Shown here in pieces: positions 33,329 to 45,857 of a stretch of 64,000 nucleotides of DNA. The translations under genes and the position numbers were made by a program. Location of the stretch: assembly GCA_018857735.1 (NCBI GenBank), contig JABMCL010003389.1, positions 485,001 to 549,000 on the forward strand. Reading direction: 5' to 3'. Source of the DNA: Alviniconcha marisindica. Taxonomy: Eukaryota > Mollusca > Gastropoda > Provannidae. The first letter of the stretch is position 1. The number at the start of each line of letters is the position of its first letter. Below the pieces are notes generated by a model. It was not told the origin of the DNA. It saw only the letters and a program-made list of their open reading frames with translations, and did not search any database.

Positions 33329-33400
33329 GGTTTTATTGAGCTGTTTGTCCCTCGGGGCTAGAAAGTGAAGACATTCTTTATGAACAAGTACATGAGTACT
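31881..33400 (+). repeat. S sub-repeat, copy 3 of unit 1
   Basis: Starts at the (CA)n-CACTAGCTGGGCTAAGATTC boundary. Core 32020-32525, then a longer GGGACGTTAAG minisatellite (32525-32850) that degenerates into TGCAATGCAATGC repeats (32850-33020) and TCTG/TC tracts. Confidence 0.8.
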
Positions 33401-33974
33401 ACTAATAAATACGTCTCTGTCTGTCTGTCTCTCTCTCTTCCTTCTGTTTCTCTGTCCGTCTTTCTGTTTCCCTCTCCCACTCGGCCTGATGTAACCGCCA
33501 TAGGTGACTTAACTTGGGCGTTAAAGACCAGTTATCTGTGTCGGTAAGACTAATTGTAAATAACTGACTTTTTTTGTTTTTAGTTTAAGTCTCAGTAGCT
33601 GCCGCTTAAAGAAGGTGATCCAAACTCCGAATGAAACTGATTTGTTGGATATTTAGAAGTTCATTCCTCCTTTGTCAACTGAACGTCAAAGTCAGCAAAA
33701 CCAAATTTGTCGCTATGTGTAGCGGGACACGGATCAGCATTTTAACCAAGACAAGTCTTAGCTGGGTTCGGTTGCATGGGCATGCTTAGTGCCTCGAAAA
33801 TTTTCAAGAAAAGCCGTGCATTCTGATTGCATCGGTGTACTTTCCAGCACAACTTGCTTAAATATGAGTGTGAGATTTTTCTGTCTCCTCTTCTTTTCTT
33901 GACTAATTTGTGGTCTTCTTTGGTACGTGGAACACCGTCGGCCCGTACAAATGTTCGTTTTCTCCTCTGTAGCA
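33401..33974 (+). other. unit 1 end, no intact gene
   Basis: Repeated at 45110-45660. One frame gives LNVKVSKTKFVAM near 33676-33715, which faintly resembles a reverse transcriptase segment, but neighbouring sequence shows no other motif. I call no gene. Confidence 0.4.
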
Positions 33975-34761
33975 GCCTTTTCTGTTCATTCAGCTTTATT
34001 TATCCCCCAATGTCTTTTCATCACACAACTTCATGCTGTGTGAATAGCGCGTCAAACCTTCACTTGGCTTACATGGTTCGCTCGTCGCATGCTGTACTTA
34101 GAAAGGTTGTGTACCTTTCACATTTCTGTTCTCATGGTTCAGACACCAGGTTTACGAGCGTGACACACAAGCGTCAAACCTTGAAGCCAGTTCAGTTGCC
34201 GGATCACCTGCCTGCTCTCGGTGCAATCCGGTGCTGATTCCGCGCCCTCAGTGCAGTTTCACCACCACCCACCCACCACACACACACACACACACACCTT
34301 CGGGTATGGTCCCATACCCAAAGAAGTTTACAGTTTCGAGATTGCATTCAGACACCCACCCCTGGGGATTCACTATCCTCCATTCCATTCCATTCCTTTC
34401 CATTCCATTCCATTCCTCTCCATTCCCTGTCCATTCCACACACACACTGTCATTTAGGTCCACCCCACTCCCGGGGTAAAGTTCAGTGCGGATTCGACTG
34501 CCAGGTGCAGTTCGATTACAGATTCACTCACACCCATACCTGAGTGCGGTTTAGTGCAGATTCACACCTTGAGTTCATTCCTGTGTAGATTCACACCCTA
34601 AATGCAGATTCACACCCATAAATTTAGTGCAGATTCACACCTTCAGTGCAAATTCACACTCAAGTTCAGTGCAGATTCACACCTTCAGTGCAAATTCACA
34701 CCCAGGTCGATGATACTATCATCGTGTCTGTCTTTCTGTTGGTCTCTTTCTCTGACCGCGC

Positions 34762-34763
<2 letters not shown>

Positions 34764-34831
<68 letters not shown>
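34764..34831. repeat. (TG)n microsatellite
   Basis: About 34 TG dinucleotides. The unit 1 counterpart (23612-23633) is much shorter. Confidence 0.95.
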
Positions 34832-34833
<2 letters not shown>

Positions 34834-35637
34834 ATGACAAAGTTTAATCGACCAGAGATGACCCTGTGCGGTTAACAGGACGTTACAGTGCAATTACTAT
34901 CTAACTTCATTCCTTCTTTCCTCCTATCTTTCCTTCCTTTCATCTTTCCTCGTCCTTTCTTCCTCCATTTCTCCCTTCTGCATTGCGTGGTTCCAGACAC
35001 GATCTTTCTTTCTTGTTCTCGCTATTTGTTATTATTGTGTTTTCCTGTTTGTTATTCTTCCCCGTTGTGGCAGTTGAACGGTGTTTTAGTTGGTTTCGGT
35101 TTGTCACCTGCTTGTGTCTTACTTTTTCCTGTGCGGTTGACTGTACATTTTTTCTCTTCTGCTGGGTTATTTTAATGTGTTTAATTTTTGCATGCCCCTT
35201 TACCATCTGTCGCTGTACAACGAGTATGTAATTTTGTCGTCGAAAAAAAGAGAGTAAAATAAACGTTCGTGTTCACAAGTCAGCCCTTCACAGCCGTAGG
35301 GAATATTTTTTTACGGCAAAATGGAAACCTTTGTCGCAACAACAAAGCTGATATCGCCCAGATGAAATGCCACACATACCACACAAGCAGACACCTCTCA
35401 CGAGACATATGGGTGTAGGATAAATTTATGCTCACTGAATACACACCCACTGCCCCCACATGACAAATGCTATCCATCGAAAAAACCCCACTAGCATTCA
35501 ATTTCATTACAAATATGCAGGCAAGAACAATGCGTGGCTTGTGACACACACACACACACACCTGCACACACACACACACACACACACAGTTCTTGGGTTT
35601 CAACCTCCCGTCAAAGAGATTAGATAAAGAGAGACTG

Positions 35638-35696
<59 letters not shown>

Positions 35697-36292
35697 TGTT
35701 ATACAAAACCGACCCGAAACACAGACTGACGCTTGGTGCAGTTCATCTTTTGGCACAGAAACTGCTAAATTACACCTAGTTACGCAGTCATTGTACAAGG
35801 ACATCCGGATGATCCAAAGACAGCTATGGATCTCTAGACTCCACAAGAAAGAGCATCGATTTAGAAAACAAACAAAATTCAGCAGCAGAGTAGATTCAGT
35901 TTCTCGATGACGGCCGCGTTATACTACATTATCACGAATTTAAAAAAAGACGAAGAAAAAAGACGAAAAAGACCGAGACTTCCTTGGCCTAGTTCACTTT
36001 GACCTACATGGTCATAATTGGGACATGTGGCTTGATGATGCGTGACGGAGTCAAAGTTGAAGAGACAGGCACACTTCTAAATCGGGATTCACATGACGGT
36101 TTGGTTTCAGGTGCAGGCCAAATGATAGTTATCAACGCAGAAGCCGCCTTTTTTTATGTAAATGTCCCGACTGTTACCTTTGCTGTACAATATTCACTCT
36201 CTTCGTTCAGTACTTGAGTTGTTTTATCTGCTCTCCAACCCTATCGTTTGTCCTCGTGAGTGCCTTCGGGAACACGCTGGGATGGTGTGGGG

Positions 36293-36363
<71 letters not shown>

Positions 36364-36521
36364 AACTTCGAACTCGAAAAAAAATATTTTACAAGGATTG
36401 TAGTTTAGGTTTAGTCAAACCCGACAAACAGCTAGTCCTTGCTAAACTGCTGATGGGGAAAACGGTACAAGGCGTCATTTATACCTGCGTGTATGAAACA
36501 TGAATGGATGAACATGTATGT

Positions 36522-36585
<64 letters not shown>

Positions 36586-36769
36586 GTCCACGCAGAAAAT
36601 AGACATCACCACGTCTGAATTTGTATTCAAGCTCAAAATTAGCTTGGGTGTCCACGAAAACGGCACCATAGACCCACGTGAACGTATGGATCAATTTTTA
36701 TAAATTGATTGATGTATTATTAATTATTGTGTACATTCCATGTTGACAATAAAAAAATTAAAAAAATCA

Positions 36770-36890
36770 ACATACAAGGGAGTTAATTAGCGCTCGAAAA
36801 ACGTCACACAAGTACAACAACAAAGACCTGAGTCGCCTACGGTAACTGGCATGCGTGCAAAAATACAAGGAACATAAACTCCACCAGAGC
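36770..36890 (+). repeat. family F element, single-orientation copy
   Basis: ACAAGGGAGTTAATTAGCGC, TCGAAAAACGTCACACAAGT, AAGACCTGAGTCGCCTACGG and AACTCCACCAGAGCTACATC. A shortened copy at 25423-25470 in unit 1 lacks the second half. Related pieces (CGTGACMCAAACACAACAA then AACTCCACC) are at 49868-49945 and 51642-51735. Confidence 0.6.
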
Positions 36891-36993
36891 TACATCCTCC
36901 AATAAGAAACAAGGTCAACATTTCCAAGTCAGTAGCACAGACATTAGCTGTAGTTTGCCCAAACCAGGCGCCAGATTTGCCATAAGCTGTGTA

Positions 36994-36995
36994 CG

Positions 36996-37072
<77 letters not shown>

Positions 37073-37073
37073 C
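36994..37073. repeat. (TA)n microsatellite
   Basis: About 38 TA dinucleotides with one AATA slip. The unit 1 counterpart (25630-25650) is much shorter. Confidence 0.95.
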
Positions 37074-37646
37074 AGAGAGTTGGCAAGCGCTTATCGAGTT
37101 TGCATTGGTGTATATATATATATAATGTTATATAAAATGCTTATCTTGAAGTATCACTATGTCAAAGACTGTGTAAGTTTTCATGTCTGTTTCTGCTTCA
37201 AACTTAAAAGGTTTTGTGTAGATTTCGCATTATTTTAGCGCTGTCTCACATTTTTCTTGTAATGTGTTGTTTCCAGCGAAGTCCGAAAACGTGTGATAAT
37301 AATGTAACCGAGTGCATCTGCACATTGTGTTTGTGTTGTTGTATGTACTCTGTGTGTCGCTCTGTCGGTGTTCTTTCGTGTGTGTACGTCATTCGATCTT
37401 TTACGTATGTGTTACGTGTTGTGATTTAGACGTCATTATAAAGGAAGAGCGAGAGAAGGCGAGAGGGAAGAACAACGACCTCTCGCATGTACCATCCAAA
37501 AGAAAAGAAGAAACAAAATCAGGAACCTCTGGCCGTGGCTCGTTTGTTGATCCTTACTTCCAACCTGCAACTTCCACCACCGACCATTAGTCCTACCAAA
37601 ACAATTTACATAAAGTATTATACAAAAACAAAAACGCATTACAAAC

Positions 37647-37712
<66 letters not shown>

Positions 37713-38157
37713 TAGCAGAAACTGGGTACTAATATTAGGATGGAAATAGTGTTGTGATAAAAGCACATTTCCAAAACTATATGTTCAATGCTATCGTTTT
37801 CGTCATTGCAGAAGCCGCCCTGAGTGTTAGCGGTGACATCCATTTTGTTTAATACTATGTTAGTAGCTATTACTTTGTGGATTATGCGTCGCCCTGATAT
37901 AACCGCACTGGTTGACTGGGCGTAAAACACGAACTTACTTACTTACGTGTATTACGCGTTTTTGTAGCCATTTAAGTTTTACATCTTTAATTTGCTGTCC
38001 TTTCGTGAGAGATTGTTCATAATCTCATTTTCGTGAGCAAACAGTCTCGAAGAACCTTGTAAGAACCATAAGATCAAGGTCAGCTTCTCCAGTGTCCGAG
38101 ATACTTGCTTTACTGTATGGAGGTCGGGTGGGAGGGGTGTATATTGTCCTATAACAG

Positions 38158-38680
38158 TATTTATTACATCAGTGTATATTGTTCTACTGCAGTATTTATT
38201 TCATCAGTGTGTATTGTTCTACAGCAGTATTTATTTCATCAGTGTATATTGTTCTACAGCAGTATTTATTTCATCAGTGTATATTGTTCTACAGCAGTAC
38301 TTGCTTTATTTATCAGGTCAGTGTGTATTGTTCTACAAGCAGTATTTATTTCATCAGTGTATATTGTTCTACAGCAGTATTTATTTCATCAGTGTGTATT
38401 GTTCTACAGCAGTATTTATTTCATCAGTGTATATTGTTCTACAGCAGTATTTATTTCATCAGTGTTATTGTTCTACAGCAGTATTTATTTCATCAGTGTT
38501 ATTGTTCTACAGCAGTATTTATTTCATCAGTGTATATTGTTCTACAGCAGTATTTATTTCATCAGTGTATATTGTTCTACAGCAGTATTTATTTCATCAG
38601 TGTATATTGTTCTACAGCAGTATTTATTTCATCAGTGTATATTGTTCTACAGCAGTATTTATTTCATCAGTGTATTACAT
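38158..38680. repeat. 35-bp VNTR, about 14-15 units (unit 2)
   Basis: Same unit as 26695-27030. It includes variant units (a CTTGCTTTATTTATCAGGTC insertion near 38300 and units shortened to GTGTTATTG). Confidence 0.95.
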
Positions 38681-38727
38681 CCAGCGCCGCGAGCTCGTAA
38701 ATGTTTACAGGGTATAGCGCTACAGGG

Positions 38728-38772
<45 letters not shown>

Positions 38773-39412
38773 TATCCCCAATGTTGAACCGAACTATGTC
38801 TGTCACAAAGTCTGTGAAAACCTGATCGCAGGCACATGAAAACACTGTAACGTGCACATAATTATGTTTCCTGGCAAAATGTCTGAAGAAGCAAGAGGAC
38901 GAGACAAGGAAAGGGGAGATAGAAAAACACAGAATAACGGGCAAATTAATCAAAACGCCCAGTCAGCCAGGACGGTTATATTAGAGCGAATACTGGAAAC
39001 CAGAATGAGGACAACAGACGCGCTAAAACAAAAGCATCAAGACAGCAAATATGTCTGTTGGCCTACAACAACAAAAAAAGTGGCAGCTGCGACAACTCCT
39101 AACAACTCTGACTCACGTGTTCTACGTCCATGCCTCGCCTGCGTGTGAGCAGCTGGTTCACCGAGTCGAGCAATTGGAATATCTACAGACCGTGACGGCA
39201 GTGACCCGTGCAAAAAAGTTCACGGCCACTTGACACGCAGACAGGGGATGACGGAGGGAAAACGATAGCCAGTTTTATTCATTTGCAGCAGTTACCTACA
39301 CCAGCTCAGTCCCAATAGGTCCCAATAGGTCTGCTGGACACTGATCCCGATCGCTCAACATGTGTCTTCGCACGCACGTGCGTGAGAGCGAAAGTGCGGG
39401 CAGTTTTTCGTT

Positions 39413-39491
<79 letters not shown>

Positions 39492-39504
39492 ATAGTTAAT
39501 ATGA

Positions 39505-40739
39505 TGTGAGCAAGTGCTCTTTGTACGTTTTTACAATAATCCCGCCCGGTTATCAGATCGATGCAATTTCATTACTGTACTGTTAGTAACCCGGGAACCG
39601 GAGCAGACGACGCTTTTGTTTTGAAGCGCTGCGTGTTGCGTAACGCCACATGGCCTTCACACAGCCGACCGGCGATAGCCGCTGGTGCGCGCCATTTTCA
39701 AATCTGTTTACTCCCTTAATATTTTGACCGCTTGTTTGTTTACCTACTCCTTGTTCACCTAGTCCTTTTTATGCAGCAAGCCATGTGTAATGTAATTTGG
39801 CATCTTAGAATGTTTATTTAGATCTTATTTAGACGCAGGTCGAGCTTAATCAGTAGCCGATGCCTCTCTAGGTCCATTCTTTTTATAGCCGTCGTCTGCA
39901 TGGCGCATTTTCTGTGTAGTACTAGTGAATAGTAGTGAATCGTTGTTTTGACTCGATGAAAGTAATTCTGTGTCGATCAGTGCTTTGTCGTATAGTATTT
40001 TGCTTAGCTGACTTCATGTTTAGTGTTTATTTTGGGTTGAAATTAACTTATTGAGTATTGTGTACTGTAGAAGCTAAGTTATATTCATAGACTACTTGAT
40101 ATCACTATCAGCGCTGCTGCGACTAAAATAACGCGCCCCAGGCGAAAGTTCGCACCGATTGTTTTAGTGCTAGTCTTTGAGTGTGTCTTGCTTCTCTTAC
40201 AGAGCGTTGTATTGTAATTGTTATGTACCATTTTAACCGTGGAGCGTGCTCTTTATTCTGATATAAGTTTTAGCGACAGTTATGTTTTGTACATTGTGTT
40301 AGTTGTGATTTAGTTGTACGAATCTGCTTATAGATAGGTGCAAGCCACGCTTCCCACTCTTGTTGTAAATTAAATAAGTCATGTGTGTACATTTTGTTTA
40401 TACGGTTTAAAAGGTTGTAACTGTAGCTTTTATTTGATGTATTTCATGTTTTAATTAGTTTAGTTATTGTTGAGGAAACTGTATTTGTGCGGGCCAAGGA
40501 AACACAATTGTCAGCCATTTTGTGGTCCAGAGGGCCGATTTCATTGTAGCGATAGCGTGTGTTCCTTGCGGCCCGCGCAGTTCTCTTATCTATGCGTGCG
40601 CGTGAGGATTTTGGGTGTGCTGAGAAAGTTGTCTGCTGCTGTAGAATAAAGCCTGTTTGCCGTCGCCGCCTGCTGTGGTCTCCATTTTGACTGACTCCGC
40701 TGCCTGTGTCCTGTCCTTCTACCACTCCACTCCATTACA
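39505..40739 (+). mobile_element. solo LTR, second copy, ATGA target-site duplication
   Basis: Starts TGTGAGCAAGTGC, ends CCACTCCACTCCATTACA, and is flanked by ATGA at 39501-39504 and 40740-40743. It sits at the same position in unit 2 as 27897-29124 in unit 1, so it was inserted before the duplication. Identity is uneven: the stretch 39755-39920 is clearly more diverged than its surroundings. Confidence 0.85.
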
Positions 40740-40888
40740 ATGAGTTTCTGAGTTTATAATTATTTTGTTCTCGATTGTTGTTGTTTTTTGTTTTTTTTTG
40801 GTTTTTGCCCGAGGGCTGGATGAAAAAAAGTACTGTACTTATTCCTTTACCCTCGTTAATAAAAAATAAATCGTTCGTTCTCTCTCGT

Positions 40889-40953
<65 letters not shown>

Positions 40954-41142
40954 TCTGCTGTCTCTCTCCCCTCTCTCTCTCTGTCTTCTTCTGCCCCCTG
41001 CTCCTCCTGACCACACCACACACACACACACACACACACGCACACACACACACACTTGTCCTCAGGACCTTCTTGGCAGTCCTAAACTAGTCCCCCTTAC
41101 TTCTTCCCCTTTTTTCTAACGCATGTCTGCAGCGCGCGCGCT

Positions 41143-41221
<79 letters not shown>

Positions 41222-41468
41222 CTAGAGCTAGACTCTGTCGAAAACAGCACGAGGCAAATATTAACACAACTTACAGAGAATTAATTAGCAACTGCAATTA
41301 TCAACAATAGAAACCACATGCGTCACCTTTTTTCTTCTTCTTTTTAAACAAAAAAACACGGGCTCGTTAATTTTTTTAATGTTTGGTGGCTGTGATGTTG
41401 AAATTCGCAAACACGCTGAACAAAGTCGGTTTAGTACACAGTATATGTGCATGGAAAGGTAGGTGGGC

Positions 41469-41499
<31 letters not shown>

Positions 41500-42070
41500 G
41501 TTGTCAAAATAGGCAAATTAGCCGAGAGAAGACGAAGGAACAACAGTGGAAATAGTGATAATAATTCCTGACTCGACGTTGGCTAATGGACTGGATATCT
41601 GCGGATGTCGGGTTGTTCCAACCACAACTTTGCCATGTCATCTTGGCGTTCATTCAGGCCAGTTGGTCTGACTGGTATTGCAAGGGTGCATGCACTCGCA
41701 GGCGTTCGTTGGCTTATAGTGTTATTGGTGTTCCACATCAATTTTACAGAGACCGTCTGTTGTGGAGCATAGGTGACTGTACGATTGAGAGGACGTTAAG
41801 ATGCAAAACAATTTTCCCGTCTGTTGTCTGTCAGTCTGTCTGGGACGTTAAGATCAACAACTAATTCTCTGTCTGTCTGTCTGTCTGGGGACGTTAAGAT
41901 CAAAACTGTTCTCTGTCTGTCTTCTGTCGTTCTGTTCTGTCTTTTCTGTCTCTGTCTCTGTCTCCTTGCTCTCCTCTGTCTTTGCTTAGTTCTCCTCTCT
42001 CTCTCTCTCTCCTCCCTCTCTCTCTCCTCTCTCCCTCTCTCCTCTCTCTCTCTCTCTCTCAATAGTTAAT
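40740..42070 (+). repeat. S sub-repeat, copy 1 of unit 2
   Basis: Core 41340-41790, minisatellite 41790-41905. Many single-base deletions relative to 29125-30319 (e.g. AAAGTCGGTTTAGTACACAG for AAAGTCCGGTTTAAGTACAC), and a G run at 41469-41497. Confidence 0.75.
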
Positions 42071-43099
42071 TGAGTTCTGAGTTTAAATTTTGTTCCGATT
42101 GCTTTTGTTGTTTTGCCCGAGGGGATGAAAAAAACGTACTTACTTACTGACTTTCCCCCCTTTTTCCGTTTTTTTTTTTTCCCCCCCGGGGGGGCCCCCC
42201 CCCCCCCCCCCCCCCCCCCCTCCCCCCCCCCCCCCCCCCACACAACACGGAATTCTTAACACTTTTAAAAAAAAACCCCCCCCCCCACTTTTTCCCTTTT
42301 TAAACTCACTCACAAACCCACCAAAAAAACACACACACACACACACCAAAACACACACCACACACACACACACCCAACTAGAGCTAGATTCTGTCGAAAA
42401 CAGCACGAGGCAAATATTAACACAACTTACAGAGGATTAATTAGCAACTGCAATTATCAACAATAGAAACCACATGCGTCACCTTTTTTCTTTTTTCTTT
42501 TTTTTTAAACAAAAAAACATGGGCACGTTAATTTTTTTAATGTTTGGTGGCTGTGATGTTGACATTCGCAAACACGCTGAACAAAGTCCCGGGTTTTAAA
42601 TACACCAGAATATGCTGCATGGAAAAGGGTAGGGTGGGCGATGGGGGAGGGAGGGGGCGGGGGGGGGGGGGGGTCATGTACAAAAAATAGGCAAATTAGC
42701 CGAGAGAAGATCGAAGGGAACAACAGTGGAAATAGCTGATAATAATTCCTGACTCGACGATTGGTGAATGGACTGGATATCTGCGGATGTCGGGTTGTTC
42801 CAACCACAACTTTGCCATGTCATCTTGGCGCTTCATTCAGGCCAGTTGGTCTGACTGGTATTGCAAGGGTGCATGCACTCGCAGGCGTCACGTTGGCTTA
42901 TAGATGTTATTGGTGTTCCACATCAATTTTACAGAGACCTGTCTGTTTGTGGAGCATAGGTGACTGTACGATTGAGGGGACGTTAAGATGCAACAACTAA
43001 TTTCTTTTGTCTGTCTGTCTGTCTGGGGACGTTAAGATGCAACAACTAATTTGCTGTCTGTCTGTCTGTCTGGGGACGTTAAGATGCAACAACTAATTC

Positions 43100-43130
<31 letters not shown>

Positions 43131-43731
43131 GGGCGTTGATGCTCAACTAATTATCTGTCTGTCTGTCTGTCTGACTGTCTGGGGACGTTAAGATGCAAAA
43201 ACTGATTATTTGTCTGTCTATCTGGGGGACGTTAAGATGCAACAACTAATTCTCTGTCTGTCTGTTTTCTTATCTTCTTCTTGTTCCTGTCTTGTCTTGT
43301 GTGTTGTTCTCTCTTTTCTCCTCTCTCTCTCTTTTCTCTATTTCTCTCTCTCTCTTCTACTTCTCTCTATCTCTCTCTTTGTCTGGATATATTTCCCATT
43401 TTTTTTGTTTTTCTTCTTTTTTCTTCTCTCTTCTCTTTTTCCCTCTCTCTCCCCTCTCTTTCTGTTATTTTTCTTTTTGGGGTTTTTTGCTGTTCTTTTT
43501 GTTGGGCCTTCCCTTCTGTCTCTTTTGTGTGCTCTTCCCCTTCTGTCTCTCTTTCCCTGCCCCAACGACACACACACACACTTTGTCCCCAGGTGACCCT
43601 GTGCGGTTGGCAGTACACTAAAAACTAATTAATAACTAGTCCGCCCCCTTCTTCTCCCCTTTTTTCTAACGCATGTCTGCAGCGCGCGCTCACACACACA
43701 CACACACAACAAAAACCCCCCCACCACACAC

Positions 43732-43750
<19 letters not shown>
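42071..43750 (+). repeat. S sub-repeat, copy 2 of unit 2
   Basis: Core 42505-42975, minisatellite 42977-43260. The 5' part (42160-42310) is replaced by long T, C and A homopolymers where copy 2 of unit 1 has normal TC repeats. Confidence 0.75.
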
Positions 43751-43777
<27 letters not shown>

Positions 43778-45012
43778 CTGAGCTAGATTCTGTCGAAAAC
43801 GGGACGAGGCAAATATTAACACAACTTACAGAGAATTAATTAGCAACTGCAATTATCAACAATAGAAACCACATGCGTCACCTTTTTTTTTTTCTTTCTT
43901 TTTAAACAAAAAAACATGGGCCCTGTTAATTTTTTTAATGTTTGGTGGCTGTGATTTGACATTCGCAAACACGCTGAACAAAGTCCCGGGTTTTAAATAC
44001 ACCAAAATATGCTGCATGGAAAAGGGTAGGTGGGGTTGGGGGGGGGGGGGGGGGGGGGGGCCCACGCATGACGGGGTGATGGGGAGGGAGGGGGTGAGTC
44101 ATGTACAAAAAATAGGTAAATTAGCCGAGAGAAGAACAAGGGAACAACAGTGGAAATAGTTGATAATAATTCCTGACTCGACGATTGGGAATGGACTGGA
44201 TATCTGCGGATGTCGGGTTGTTCCAACCACAACTTTGCCATGTCATCTTGGCGCTTCATTCAGGCCAGTTGGTCTGACTGGTATTGCAAGGGTGCATGCA
44301 CTCGCAGGCGTCACGTTGGCTTATAGATGTTATTAGTGTTCCACATCAATTTTACAGAGACCTGTCTGTTTGTGGAGCATAGGTGACTGTACGATTGAGG
44401 GACGTTAAGATGCAACAACTAATTCTCGGTCTGTCTGTCTGTCTGGGGACGTTAAGATGCAACAACAATTCGCTGTCTGTCTGTCTGGCTGGCTGGCTGG
44501 CTGGGGACGTTAAGATGCAACAACTAATTCTCTGTCTGTCTGTCTGGGGACGTTAAGATGCAACAACTAATTGTCTGTCTGTCTGTCTGGGGACGTTAAG
44601 ATGCAACAACTAATTCTCTGTCTGTCTGTCTGTCTGTCTGGGGACGTTAAGATGCAAAAACTGATTGTTTGTCTGTCTGTCTGGGGACGTTAAGATGCAA
44701 CAACTAATTCTCTGTCTGTCTGTCTGTCTCTGCTCTTCCTTCTCTCTTCTGTCTGCTGTGTCTGCTATCCTGTCTGCTGTTTTTCTCTTGTCTGTCGTCT
44801 TATTTTGTCTGTCTCTGTCTTCTGTCTCTCTCTTCTCTGTCTGTCTGTCTCTCTTCTCCTCTCTTCTGTCTGTGTCTCTGTCTATCTCTGTAACTGTCTG
44901 TTGGTCCTCAATTGTCTTGTCTTCGGGCTGCTGTCTTTTGGTCTGTTGTTTTCTGTCTGTCTGTCGTCGTCTCTGCTGTCGATGATCTCTGTCTGTCTTT
45001 CTTCTCTTCTCT

Positions 45013-45058
<46 letters not shown>

Positions 45059-45110
45059 CTCTCTCGGTTTTGTGCCTGTCTTTCTCTGTACTTCTTTGGT
45101 CTCTGTCTCT
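43751..45110 (+). repeat. S sub-repeat, copy 3 of unit 2
   Basis: Core 43900-44398, minisatellite 44398-44725 with about eight GGGACGTTAAG units, then TCTG/TC sequence to 45065. The TGCAATGC stretch seen in unit 1 copy 3 is absent. Confidence 0.75.
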
Positions 45111-45663
45111 CTGTCGTCTCTGTCTGTCTGTCTCTCTCTCTTCCTTCTGTTCTCTGTCGTCTTTCTGTTTCCCTTCCCACTCGGCCTGATGTAACCGCCA
45201 TAGGTGACTAACTTTGGGGGTTAAGACCAGTTATCTGGTCGGTAAGACTAATTGTAAATAACTGACTTTTTTTGTTTTAGTTAAGTCTCAGTAGCTGCCG
45301 CTTAAAGAAGTGATCCAACTCCGAATGAAACTGATTTGTTGGATATTTAGAAGTTCATTCCTCCTTTGTCAACTGAACGTCAAAGTCAGCAAAACCAAAT
45401 TTTCGCTATGTGTAGCGGGACACGGATCAGCATTTTAACCAAGACAAGTCTTAGCTGGGTTCGTTGCATGGGCATGCTTAGTGCCCCGAAATTTTCAAGA
45501 AAAGCCGTGCATTCTGATTGCATCGGTTACTTTTCCCGCACAACTTGCTTAAATATGAGTGTGAGATTTTTCTGTCTCTCTTCTTTTCTTGACTAATTTG
45601 TGGTCTTCTTTGGTACGTGGAACCCCCGTCGGCCCGTACAAGTTCGTTTTTCCTCTGTACCTT

Positions 45664-45857
45664 TCTGTTCATTCAGCTTTATTTACCCCAATGTCTTTTC
45701 ATCACACAATTCATGCTGTGTGAATAGCGCGTCAAACTTTACTTGGCTTAATGGTTCGCTCGTCGATGCTGTACTTAGAAAGGTTGGTACCTTTCACATT
45801 TCTGTTCTCATGGTTCAGACACCGGTTTACGAGCGTGAACACAAGCGTTAAACCAAG
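45664..45857 (+). repeat. truncated third unit of the 11-kb duplication
   Basis: CTGTTCATTCAGCTTTATTT, CGCGTCAAACTTTACTTGGC and GGTTTACGAGCGTGAACACA match 33975-34165. Similarity stops at TTAAACCAAG, before the unit's CA and CATTC tracts. Confidence 0.8.

Larger units (their letters stand above)
33975..45663 (+). repeat. 11.7-kb tandem duplication, unit 2
   Basis: Direct repeat of 22934-33974 with the same order of parts. Offsets grow from about 11.18 kb (23705 to 34888) through 11.46 kb (26642 to 38105) and 11.61 kb (LTR) to about 11.7 kb at the end, mainly from microsatellite and VNTR length changes. The part after about 41.4 kb carries many single-base deletions. Confidence 0.9.

Noticed and set aside
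33660..33760. Reverse transcriptase fragment (LNVKVSKTKFVAM)
   Set aside because: One short resemblance, with no palm box, no YLG motif and stops on both sides. Too weak to annotate.
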